64,000 nucleotides of DNA, from positions 100,938,138 through 101,002,137 of the forward strand of contig OY986437.1 of NCBI GenBank assembly GCA_963920525.1. Reading direction: 5' to 3'. Positions 34,979-44,447 of this stretch are shown here, piece by piece. The DNA comes from Dichetophora obliterata. Its lineage: Eukaryota > Arthropoda > Insecta > Diptera > Sciomyzidae. A program made the position numbers and the translations under genes. Each line of letters starts with the position of its first letter. Positions within the stretch are counted from its first letter, which is position 1. The notes beneath the pieces were generated by a model. The model was not told the DNA's origin. It searched no databases and was given only the letters and a program-made list of their open reading frames with translations.

Positions 34979-36252
34979 AATTTTAAGGGCCGATGTTGAA
35001 TGTGAACCACACCCAAAGCCAAGTTTTTTCTGCATTTCATTTGACATTTCTCAATTTCAGACTAATTCAATTTGAACCATGCAAAGATACACAATCGAGC
35101 AACGCGTAAAAGTTATTCAGACTTATTATGAAAATGGACGTTCAAATCAAAATGCATATCGTACATTTCGTGATTTTTTCGGTCAATTGAATCGTACAAA
35201 TGTGCGTACAATCGGAAAAATCGTGCAAAAATTTGAGCAAACTGGGTCTACAGGAGATGTGAAAACACCAGTGCATGCTCGTACAGCTCGTACTGCAGAA
35301 AATATTGCTGCTGTTTGCGATAGTGTGGCTGAAGAGCCGTCCACCTCAACTCGTCGTCGTGCCCAACAAATGCACCTCTCACGCTCGTAGTTCATGAACA
35401 TTATGCATAAAGACTTGCATTTACACGCTTACAAGGTGAAATTGGCTCAAGAACTAAAGCCTCTAAGACCTCTTGATCAAGCGTCGTCAATAGTCAGAAT
35501 GGTGGCAAGAAATGGCAACAGTGGATGATCAATTTTCGAAGAAAATCATCTTCAGTGATGAGTCACATTTTCACCTCAAAGGATTCGTCAATAAGCAGAA
35601 TTGCCGTATTTGGGAGAATGATAATCCAAGAGTGATTGTCGAAAAACCAAAGAGTGACAGTTTGGTGCGGTTTATGGGCTGGCAGCATCATCGGGCCGTA
35701 TTTTTTCCAAAATGAGGCCGGTCAGGCAGTTACTGTGAGTGGTGTTCGCTATCGTGAGATGATAAGGAACTTTTTATGGCCCAAAATGGAAGATATGGAT
35801 GTGGACGATATGTGGTTTTAACAGGACGGTGCCACTTGCCACACAGCTAACGAAACAATGGCTCTTTTGTGCGACAAATTCAAAGGCCTTGTTATCTTAC
35901 GTGGTGGTGATGTCAATTGGCCGCCAAGATCATGTGATTTGACATCGTTGGACTTCTTTTTTTGGGATTATTTGAAAGAAAAGGTATACGTCGATAAGTC
36001 AGCAACAATTCAATAGCTAAAGGATAAGATAATTCGGCACATTAACGGCATAGATCCTCAATCATGCCTCAGCGTCATCGAAAATTTAGACCATCAGATG
36101 GAGGTGTGCCGCCGAGTCCGCGGCGGCCATTTGGCCGATATTTTGTTGCATGCATAATTGAACCATACCAATATTATCATAATAAAAAGAAATTACAATA
36201 ATTTCCTAAATAATTTTTATTTTATTCAAAATCAACATCGGCCCTTAAAATT
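34979..36252 (+). mobile_element. DD41D Tc1/mariner-like element, inactive
   Basis: The terminal inverted repeats are AATTTTAAGGGCCGATGTTG at 34979-34998 and the exact complement at 36233-36252. TA precedes the left end; a TA at the right is not evident (the sequence there is GA). A single broken transposase frame fills the element. It is inserted in the foldback transposon, and arm subrepeat sequence resumes directly on its right (GTAAAAAATTGTACTGTAAG). Confidence 0.88.
35079..36157 (+). pseudogene. DD41D mariner-type transposase, broken
   Basis: The coding line starts MQRYTIEQRVKVIQTYYENG, an N-terminal helix-turn-helix region. It then runs through a linker, IIFSDESHFHL (first catalytic D), DDMWF, QDGATCHTA (second D) and CDLTSLDFFFW (third D), and ends near LADILLHA with a stop at 36155-36157. 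I count 41 residues between the second and third aspartates, which places it in the DD41D (rosa/visitor-like) group of the Tc1/mariner superfamily. In-frame stops occur at 35388 (TAG), 35491 (TAG), 35819 (TAA for a glutamine) and 36014 (TAG), and there are frame changes near 35460-35490 and near 35650-35690. The enzyme would cut and paste the element via its end repeats, but this copy cannot encode it. Total length would be about 355 codons, usual for the family. Confidence 0.9.
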
Positions 36253-36752
36253 GATGCTTTTTGTAAAAAATTGTACTGTAAGATGAACTCCAGTACCAAA
36301 GACCTGCAGCGATGAACTGCAACTGCTTTTACACCCAGTACATACTTGGTTTTTGTATGACTTCAATATCATTAATACCATGCAACATATTCTACGCCAT
36401 CGAGCTCACTTACAACATCAAGCATGTTGCATTAGCCAAGTGTACCAAAGTCAAACACTGTGTGATGTGTGCTTCGACTTCAGTGGAAAGTATAGATGTT
36501 TGCATAAAATAATTAAGTGTACAAACCACAGCGCACGAACGGCAATCGTTATAATTATGCATTATTTTGAGCTACTGCCTCGTGTACCATTGCAGGTTGA
36601 TTTCAACTTCGGCTAAGCAATGATACAAAAGTAAGCTTACGAACGATGAAATCAGCGCGTACACTGCATTTTTACTCAAGTGTTTGTAGATTACTTCAGT
36701 ATGAATAGAGTAAATAGTTTTAGGAAGTTTTAGGGGTAGCTTATTTCGAAGA
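36253..36752. other. Unique central part of the foldback transposon
   Basis: After a short arm-type subrepeat fragment (GTACTGTAAGATGAACTCCAG, about 36273-36293), two overlapping plus-strand frames (36312-36512 and 36353-36616) are cysteine- and histidine-rich but match no family known to me. They may be remnants of captured sequence. Confidence 0.4.
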
Positions 36753-38190
36753 TAATGTCAAACTTTAAAATTTAAGATGGCGGATAGAGTTGCCACCTAA
36801 ATTTTTTTATTTTTGCGAATTCTTGTAATTTTGAAATTCTGACAACGGATTTGATTTTGAATATAATGTCACAGTCTTAAAATTTAAGATGGAGGTTAGG
36901 GTTGCCACCTAAATTTTTACCACAGTATTGCCACCTAATAATATGTATTTTAAAGAGTTTTAAACATCATTTATCAGTGTTAAGGGGTCGCTGATTTCGA
37001 ATCTAAAGTCAGAATTGTTTAATTCAAAATGGTGGATAGGGTTGCCACCTTAATTTTTTGTAGTTTTATGAATTCGGGGCTGGCAAAACAAAAATCGTAA
37101 ACCAAAAATGGGTCGCTGAATCCGAATCCATTGTCAGAATTTCAAAATTATAAAATTTTGAAATAATAGGGTTGCCACCTAATAATATGTCTTTTCAAGA
37201 GTTTTAAACGTCATTTATCAGTGTTAAGGGGTCGCTGATTTCGAATCTAAAGTTAGAATTTTAAAATTCAAGATGGTGGATAGGGTTGCCACCTTAATTT
37301 TTTGTAGTTTTATGAATTCGGGGCTGGCAAAAAAAAAATCGTACTCCAAAAATGGGTCGCTGAATCCGCATCCATTGTCAGAATTTCAAAATTATAAAAT
37401 TTTGAAATAATAGAGTTGCCACCTAATAATATGTCTTTTCAAGAGTTTTTAACGTCATTTATCAGTGTTAAGGGGTCGCTGATTTCGAATCTAAAGTTAG
37501 AATTTTAAAATTCAAGATGGTGGATAGGGTTGCCACCTTAAATTTTTGTAGTTTTATGAATTCGGGGCTGGCAAAAAAAAATCGTACACCAAAAATGGGT
37601 CGCTGAATCCGAATCCATTGTCAGAATTTCAAAATTATAAAATTTTGAAATAATAGGGTTGCCACCTAATAATATGTCTTTTCAAGAGTTTTAAACGTCA
37701 TTTATCAGTGTTAAGGGGTCGCTGATTTCGAATCTAAAGTTAGAATTTTAAAATTCAAGATGGTGGATAGGGTTGCCACCTTAATTTTTTGTAGTTTTAT
37801 GAATTCGGGGCTGGCAAAAAAAAAATCGTACACCAAAAATGGGTCGCTGAATCCGCATCCATTGTCAGAATTTCAAAATTATAAAATTTTGAAATAATAG
37901 AGTTGCCACCTAATAATATGTCTTTTCAAGAGTTTTTAACGTCATTTATCAGTGTTAAGGGGTCGCTGATTTCGAATCTAAAGTTAGAATTTTAAAATTC
38001 AAGATGGTGGATAGGGTTGCCACCTTAAATTTTTGTAGTTTTATGAATTCGGGGCTGGCAAAAAAAAATCGTACACCAAAAATGGGTCGCTGAATCCGAA
38101 TCCATTGTCAGAATTTCAAAATTATAAAATTTTGAAATAATAGGGTTGCCACCTAATAATATGTCTTTTCAAGAGTTTTAAACGTCATTT
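36753..38190. repeat. 244-bp minisatellite with two-unit higher-order pattern
   Basis: The block TTATCAGTGTTAAGGGGTCG, or its start, recurs at 36971, 37215, 37459, 37702, 37946 and 38189, giving steps of 243-244 bp. Alternate units share variants: GAATCC versus GCATCC after GGGTCGCTGAATCC, AGTTTTAAAC versus AGTTTTTAAC, and AGGG versus AGAG before TTGCCACC. This means a 488-bp two-unit repeat was itself amplified. More diverged units lie at 36753-36960. Confidence 0.9.
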
Positions 38191-38252
38191 ATCAGTTTTA
38201 AACTCTTGAAAAGACATATTATTAGGTGGCAACCCTATTATTTCAAAATTTT
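38126..38252. repeat. 58-bp perfect hairpin ending the minisatellite
   Basis: The last partial unit (38126-38183) is followed, after an 11-base loop, by its exact complement (38195-38252). I see no mismatch over 58 bases. Confidence 0.93.
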
Positions 38253-38865
38253 GAACAATTGAACAAAAGTTGTAGCTTTATTAAAGATATGCATGCATAC
38301 AAAATCTTATCAAAATCAGTGATAAAAGGTGTTTTATAGTAAAATGGCGTCTGATATAATTTCTTAAAAAACTAATTTTAATAAATATCTTTAAAAATTT
38401 ACTAAGCAAATTTTATTGCTCACTCAATTAAACTTTATAATTTATTTTAAAAAAGAAATCAGCTCAATTGAACCATTAGCTTATGAGCTACAAGCTCTCA
38501 AAAGTCACGCAAAGTAACTGCAATATTACTGCAATGTTACTGTAAATACTTTGTGTTCGGAGAACAAAATAAGCGCTGGTTTTTTTATGCAGGAGTTACG
38601 CTTTATGTCTTTGTTTTGTTGCTTGTAAATGACCATACTTACCATTGCATACCAGAAGTTCAAAAGACCCTGCGCTGGTTATCAAACCAACAACTCGAAC
38701 ATGCATTACTGTGGTGTTACGACACGCTCATACACAGTTGGCTTCAATGTTGCAACTATGTTCGACACAACAATTGCAGCGCTTGCGTAGTGCGGTCAGA
38801 CTGTCACTGTATTTGTTGAGGGTAGATTGCAAGTAGCGAAAATGCCATCGCTTGCAGATCACTGT
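38253..38865. other. Unique DNA in the right half of the foldback transposon
   Basis: Two overlapping frames (38553-38819 and 38645-38836) have no recognisable motif. Confidence 0.4.
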
Positions 38866-40430
38866 CCAGTACAAAAAAAGTTGAAAATATTGTAATTAAT
38901 GGTTTTTTTGTAAAATATTGTAAAATTTGCATGCGTAAGTTGTTTTTTATGGAAAACCGATATCTATGATGTTTTTTGTAAACATATTTATCGTTAGATG
39001 GTCTTCAGTACAAAAGTATAAATTCAGTACAAATTTTGCAAGCATAAGTTGTTTTTAGTAAAAAATCGACATCAATCAGTCAATCATGTCAATCAGGTGT
39101 TTTATGCAAAAAATTGTACTGTAAGATGGGCTCCAGTAAAAAAGATGTCGAAAATATTGTAAATAATGATTTTTTATTTCTATGATGACACTCCTGCACG
39201 TGTCTGTTCTCTTTGAAAATGTGCATACATAAGTTGTTTTTTATGAAAAACTGATATCTATGGTGTTTTATGTAAATAATTATACCGCAAGAGTAGCTCC
39301 AGTACAAAAGAAGTCGAAAATATTGTAAATAATGGTTTTTTATTTCTATGATGACACTCCTGCACGTGTCTGTTCTCTTTGAAAATTTGCATACATAAGT
39401 TGTTTTTTTATAAAAAACTGATATCTTTGGTGTTTAATGTAAATAATTATACCGTAAGATAGGCTCCAGTACAAAAGAAGTCGAAAATATTGTAAATAAG
39501 AGTTTTTTATTTCTATGGTGACACTCCTGTACGTGCCTGGTTTCTTCGAAAATGTGCATGCATTAGTTGTTTTTAATGGTGAATTGAGATATCTGGTGGG
39601 TTTTGTAAAGAAATGTACCCTAATATAGGCTCCAGTTCAAAAGTAGGTGAAAATATCGTAAATAAGGCTGCCCGCATAGTCAACGCCGAAGCAGGCAGGC
39701 AGACAGGCAGGCCCTGCGAAGAAACGAGATAAAAATAACTTTTTTCTCTCTTGTTCACATAGTTTTCTTGTGCCTGTCTGCCTGCCTGTCTGCTTCGGCG
39801 CTTACTCTGCACTCACACTCCTGTAAGTGTTTGATCTTTTTTAAATTTGCATGCACAAATGGTTTTAAATGGTGCATCAAGATCTATGGTGGGTTTCTTA
39901 AAAGATCTAAGTGTACCGTAAGACGGGCTCCAGTACAAAACTAGGTGAAAATATTTTAAATAATGGTTTTTTTATTTCTATGGTGACACTCCTGTACGTG
40001 CCTGGTTTCTTCGAAAATGTGCATGCGCATTAGTTGTTTCTAATGGTGAATTGAGATATCTGGTGGGTTTTGTAAAAAAATGTACCGTAATATAGGCTCC
40101 AGTACAAAAGTAGGTGAAAATATCGTAAATAATAGTGTTTCTATCCGCTGACACTCCTGTAAGTGTTTGATCTTTTCTAAATTTGCATGCACAAGTGGTT
40201 TTAAATGGTGCATCAAGATTTATGGTGGGTTTTTTACAAGATCTAAGTGTACCGTAAGATGGGCTCCATTATTTTAAATAATGGTTTCTTTATTTCTATG
40301 CTGACACTCCTGTATGAGTTTGATTTTTTCGAAAATGTACATGCATAAGTTGTTTTTAATGGTGATGTGAAATCAACAGTGGATTTCTAAAAAAGTGTAC
40401 CGTAAGATGGGCTCGAGTACAAAGACACAC
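38866..40430. repeat. Right-arm subrepeats of the foldback transposon
   Basis: Units contain GTACCGTAAGATGGGCTCC, AGTACAAAA, GAAAATATTGTAAATAATGG, TTTATTTCTATGATGACACT, CCTGTACGTG and GAAAATTTGCATGCATAAG. CTCC of the unit falls at 39131, 39297, 39464, 39630, 39928, 40097 and 40264, a step of about 167 bp except where a small insert lies at 39676-39806. They are complementary to the left-arm units. Confidence 0.9.
39676..39806. mobile_element. Small inverted-repeat insert with CAGGCAGG arms
   Basis: The left arm CGCCGAAGCAGGCAGGCAGA and the right arm (GCCTGCCTGTCTGCTTCGGC) are near-complements, about 30 bases each. The insert breaks the 167-bp spacing of the right-arm subrepeats. A minus-strand frame across it is an artefact. 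Confidence 0.65.
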
Positions 40431-40574
40431 GATTTCCATAGAAAACCGATATTTGAAGAACCAGGAACTCATTTTAAAAAAAAATAAATATATTTTCTGC
40501 AATTTCTTTCCTTCCTTTGTCATTATTTAGGGGTGGAATTGGGTGTTATTTTTTCGATACACCCTAATCTACAT

Positions 40575-40964
40575 ATTTCAATATTCTGCTATAAACGACT
40601 AAGGGCCAATTTTTCAGTGCGAGTTTTCAGTGCGAGTATTTTTTCCGATTTTATTAAATATGCACAAGCTGTGGAACAAACACTATAGTTGCCGCTTTTT
40701 TGATTATTTGTTTTATAAATTTAAATAATCACAAACACTTCAAAAAGCCGTATCTACATCAACTGTACGTTTTATATTGTATAATAAAAATTGCTTTTTA
40801 TTTGTTTATATATATATATGATATTTAGGGGTTAACCCCCCTCCCCTTTTGGGTCTAGAAAGTATATAATATATTAGCATTAAGGCAACTATAACGCAAC
40901 AGCGTAAAAAGTTGCAAACCACTTTAATTTTGAACTGAATTGAGACCTATGTTTTCAGATCATA
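40575..40964. other. AT-rich DNA with a C-run end-like sequence
   Basis: AACCCCCCTCCCCTTTTGGGT at about 40846-40866 resembles the hAT-like end at 42844-42883, in the same orientation. It may be a truncated end of a related copy. Confidence 0.4.
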
Positions 40965-40969
40965 GATAA

Positions 40970-41175
40970 TATAAGGACTTCGGCATAGATTGCGATTTTA
41001 TGTTCGGACAGGGTTACGATGGTGTGGCTGTCATGATTTGTACACTGCAAGGAGCACAAGCGTATGCAGCGGAATAAGAGCTACAAGATGCTGTTAATAA
41101 AGCCTAAGACATCGCAACCGATTTTCGAAATACCACAATATCGCCTCTCGAATTTCAACTTATAAAAAGAATAAA
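40970..41175 (+). pseudogene. hAT transposase fragment (DUF4371/ZMYM1-like)
   Basis: The plus frame reads DFGIDCDFMFGQGYDGVAVM, then TLQGAQAYAAE, a stop, ELQDAVNKA, a second stop, and DIATDFRNTTISPLEF. GQGYDGA.VMSG..NG.Q is the signature of the catalytic-region segment in ZMYM1-like hAT transposases. Two in-frame stops show decay, and nothing more of the core is visible. The likely right end of the element is at 42844-42883. Confidence 0.65.
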
Positions 41176-41349
41176 AACTATTCATTTTTAAAATTGCTTT
41201 TAATGTGGTCTCAGTTCCAACTAAATACATTTGTGATCAAGATTGTCCATTCACATTCTTTGCTGTTTTTTCCCCAAAAATTAATAACAGTAAAATTTAA
41301 TAAGCCTATTTATCACTAGTTAAGTAACGTCAATTGAAATGTTTAACAG

Positions 41350-42710
41350 TTATATTTCACTTTGGTTATGTTGTAGAGTTGCTTTTTTAAAATATTTAAA
41401 ACTACTATATAAATTAGTACTGAATTTTTTAAAACGAAAATTAGAAATATTTTTTAAAATTATTGAAAGCATCTTAAATGATAAATATAGTTTTTGAAAT
41501 TTCTTATAATTTTTTAATTTTTGTGTTTGAAAAACATCAAATTTCAACAGCTATAACTTTTTGATCCGAGTTTTGTTTCTTGTAATTTTTTCACAAAATA
41601 GCTAAAGACTAAGCTAAAGCACCCCGTTATGTCATTTTTTTTTAAATTTTGTATTTTCGTATTTTTGGGGATTCAGGGATTTTGGTGTCTGTTCAAAAGA
41701 GCTTATTTCGAAATTGTATGAAGTTAAAAAAAAACTGAAAAAGTCTAGTTTTTGTTGTATGGAGGGTGCATGGATAAAAATTTTTTAATGACTTCAAAGT
41801 TATAGAGATTTCAAATTTAAAAATATGTCCTTTTGTGCAGTCACTGAAAAAATAGGCATTTTTGATAAGGTTCTGAAGCATTTTATAAAATTAACACAAC
41901 AATAAAATATACATAAGAATTTTTCACAGAAATAGTTAATTCACGAAACACTTAAGTGTCCTATATCGTTCTATACGTTCACATACTTCGTCGGTATTGT
42001 AATAATGAGGATTCCTCATTGTAGTAATTAGGATTCATTGAGGACTTTCATTCATTGAATAATCAGTTTCTTACCTTAAAGGCCACTTGTACATGGATCT
42101 TTAAAAAAAGTTGATAAGACCGTTTGATTAAATATTGTACAAAAACTAAGACCTTGTATGGAAATTAGTCCCTTTTGTTAATATATTTTCAAAAGCAATT
42201 TTTCAGCCATATTTAGGCTCTTTTGAACAGAAACATAAACTTTTATGCTCAAAATATCGGAAAAATTAACGATTTTTTTTTTTGCAAATGATAGGATTAA
42301 GTATTTTAAGTGCTAAGCCATAGTAAAAACAGCTTTTTTCAAAAATGTTAAAAAGGAACTTTTGAACAGACACTTCTCATTTGTATTAAGTGTTGTTTCA
42401 GAAAATATTTCAACAACATTTCATTAAAATTTCTCAAATTTGGATTTTTACAATTATTTTTATTGAAACAAGAAATAAAATAACATTTTTCGAAAAGTAA
42501 AATATCACAACTCTGGTACTTTTAATCCGATTTTTATGTTTGTTAACTAATTTTAAAGAGCATTTACATTAAAAACGAAATGCATACCTGTTTTTTTAAA
42601 CATTTACTTCAAGAGAGGTTTTAAACTCCTGTAAAACGCTTATCCATTTATTGGTCTCTTGAGCTAGTTTTAAAGTCTATCAATCGGCACGAAACTTTAT
42701 AGATTTTATT
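41350..42710. repeat. Dispersed repeat, copy 2 (compare 3.7-4.03 kb)
   Basis: It shares ACAGCTATAACTTTTT.ATCCGA, AAATAGCTAAAG, TTTTTGGGGA and, 1.1 kb further on, TTGGTCTCTTGAGCTAG with ATCAATCGGCA. It is longer than copy 1 between these blocks. Chance frames on the minus strand have no motif. Confidence 0.55.
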
Positions 42711-42842
42711 TTTATATCAAATCGACAATTTTTAGCCTATGGCGTCAACAACTTGGTCTATAGGCGAGCAAAAATTTAATATACATATAAAAATACCTTT
42801 TGATTTATCGACACCAAAAACTATCAATATTGGTTTTTAATG

Positions 42843-42883
42843 AACCCCCCCCCCCCCTTGGGTAAGTCCTGGCTACGGGCCTG
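42843..42883. mobile_element. Right end of a hAT-like element
   Basis: A run of 13 C residues, then TTGGGTAAGTCCTGGCTACG and GGCCTG. Read inward from 42883 it begins CAGGCCCGTAGCCAGGA, a typical ZMYM1-type hAT terminus. The left end and duplication were not found. Confidence 0.55.
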
Positions 42884-43153
42884 CAATAGGTCCTCCACTA
42901 GAATGACAACCTTGACGTTTGTGTGGGGGCTAAGGTTGCAATGAAGCAATGGGCTATGATGGCAATGCACAAAGAGCTATTCACTCCCTCTCTATATCAA
43001 TTTTTGATATTAATTTTGTATTGAATCAACAGAGCATATATGCGAAAAGGTCAAATTCCAACCACAGGCGAACTCTAGTTCTTATAAGTATCCAATAAAT
43101 TTTTTTTTTAAATGTATTTTCAGCCAAATAACAATACAAAAACAACATTTATA
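42884..43153. other. Short spacer before the mariner
   Basis: Nothing was recognised. Confidence 0.5.
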
Positions 43154-44445
43154 ATATTGGGGGTTGGAATTAATTTTAAAGGTTTTTTCGGTTTTTGAGC
43201 ATTTATTTAGAAACAACGGTACAATGAATATTATTCAAAGTATTGTCCATCGTTAGCTACAACATTTTCCCATCTTTCTGGCAGCATATGGATTCCGCGT
43301 CGGAAGAACGATTCGTCTTTTGAGGCAATCCACGAATCGACCCATTTTTTGGTATCCTCGTAAGAAGTGAAGCGCTGCTCAGCCAAGCCATGCGTCATCG
43401 ATCTGAATAGGTGGTAGTCGGAAGGGGCTATGTCTGGGCTATAAGGCGGGTGGGGTAGCACATCCCAATTCAGCGCCTCCAACGTTTCCTTGACGGTTCT
43501 TGCAACATGTGGCCGTGCGTTGTCATGTTGAAAAACCACGTTGTCGTGTCTTTTGGCATATTTCGGCCGTTTAACCTTTAATGCTCGGCTCAATTGCATC
43601 AATTGTTGTTGGTAGCGTTCCCCAGTGATGGTTTCGTTAGGTTTTAGCAGCTCATAGTACACGACACCCTTCTGATCCCACCAAATACACAGCATAAGCT
43701 TGGCGCAATGAATATTCGGATTGGCCCTCGATATTGATGCATGGCCGGGTGGTCCCCACGATTTTCTTCGCTTAGGATTATCGTAATGGATCCACTTTTC
43801 ATCGCCAGTGACAATACGATGCAAAAAACTCTTCCTTTTATGCCGTTGAAGCAGTTGTTCGCACATGCAAAATCGCCGTTCAACGTCTCTCGGCTTCAAC
43901 TGGTACGGCACCCAATTTCCTTGCTTTTGAATCATTCCCATGGCCTTCAAGCGTTTGCCGACCGTTGATAAGTCGACTCCCAATGATTCTGACAATTCTT
44001 GAAGGGTTTGACACGGGTCTTCATCGAGCAAAGCCTCCAATTCCTCATCTTCAAACTTTTTCGGCTGGCCCGGACGCTCTTTGTCTTCCGTATCAAAATC
44101 ACCACTTTTAAACCGACGGAACCAGTACTCACAAGTAGAAATCGATGGAGCATAGTCCCCGTAAGCCTCAGTAAGCGTGCGTTGTGCTTCAACCGCTTTT
44201 TTCTTCAAATGGAAGCACAAAAGTAAACCTTCCCGCAAATTGCGTTTTGTTGGAACGAAAGTCGACATGTTCACAGAGAAAAAAATATATGTTGTTTACA
44301 CTTCAGTGGAATGACACATACTGAAAAATGAAGCTTAGACAATGTGCTTTGAAATGAATATAGTCACAGGTGTGCCCGATGCGATCTATTGATAGTTACG
44401 CCATCTCTTAGAAAACCTTTAAAACTAATTCCAACCCCCAATATT
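43154..44445 (-). mobile_element. Intact mariner element (mauritiana type)
   Basis: The terminal inverted repeats start ATATTGGGGGTTGGAATTAA at the left, and the right end is the complement with one mismatch (TTAGTT for TTAATT) plus one extra A at its outer tip. They match over about 32 bases. TA lies at both borders (43152-43153 and 44446-44447), the expected mariner target duplication. The length of about 1.29 kb is that of Mos1-type elements. It contains one uninterrupted transposase gene, on the minus strand. It looks young and complete. Confidence 0.93.
43231..44268 (-). CDS. mariner transposase, full length
   Basis: The enzyme cuts and pastes the mariner by binding its end repeats and cleaving DNA at TA sites. 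From the ATG at 44266-44268 it has 345 residues, the same length as Mos1 transposase; an upstream GTG is in frame but is not a plausible fly start, and the ATG has A at -3. Domains: N-terminal DNA-binding helix-turn-helix region (about 1-110), linker with WVPYQL at 119-124 (usually WVPHEL), then the catalytic domain. Catalytic aspartates are D156 (TGDEKW), D249 (QHDNARPH) and D284 (APSDYHLF), with 34 residues between the second and third: DD34D. RWE and DGQYFE close the protein as in Mos1. There are no stops, shifts or introns. It stands alone within its element, 77 bases from the left end. Confidence 0.96.
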   Translation of the reverse strand: MSTFVPTKRNLREGLLLCFHLKKKAVEAQRTLTEAYGDYAPSISTCEYWFRRFKSGDFDTEDKERPGQPKKFEDEELEALLDEDPCQTLQELSESLGVDLSTVGKRLKAMGMIQKQGNWVPYQLKPRDVERRFCMCEQLLQRHKRKSFLHRIVTGDEKWIHYDNPKRRKSWGPPGHASISRANPNIHCAKLMLCIWWDQKGVVYYELLKPNETITGERYQQQLMQLSRALKVKRPKYAKRHDNVVFQHDNARPHVARTVKETLEALNWDVLPHPPYSPDIAPSDYHLFRSMTHGLAEQRFTSYEDTKKWVDSWIASKDESFFRRGIHMLPERWENVVANDGQYFE

Positions 44446-44447
44446 TA

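Larger units (their letters stand above)
33701..40566. mobile_element. 6.9-kb foldback transposon with subrepeat arms and 8-bp target duplication
   Basis: ATCTACAT flanks the element exactly (33693-33700 and 40567-40574). The ends are TAGGGTGTATCG at 33701-33712 and its exact complement at 40555-40566, and the homology continues inward (ACACCCAATT, CACCCCTAAATAATGA, AAGGAAGGAAAG, GCAGAAAATATAT). The inverted arms are then filled with 150-170 bp subrepeats: left 33840-34745 and right about 38860-40430. The middle holds a DD41D mariner, unique DNA and a 244-bp minisatellite. The 8-bp duplication is hAT-like; the architecture resembles Drosophila foldback (FB) elements, which instead make 9-bp duplications. 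No transposase of its own was found. Confidence 0.9.

Noticed and set aside
43231..44274. Start of the mariner transposase at 44274 (347 codons)
   Set aside because: The codon at 44272-44274 is GTG on the minus strand. The ATG two codons later gives 345 residues, exactly matching the length and catalytic positions of Mos1.
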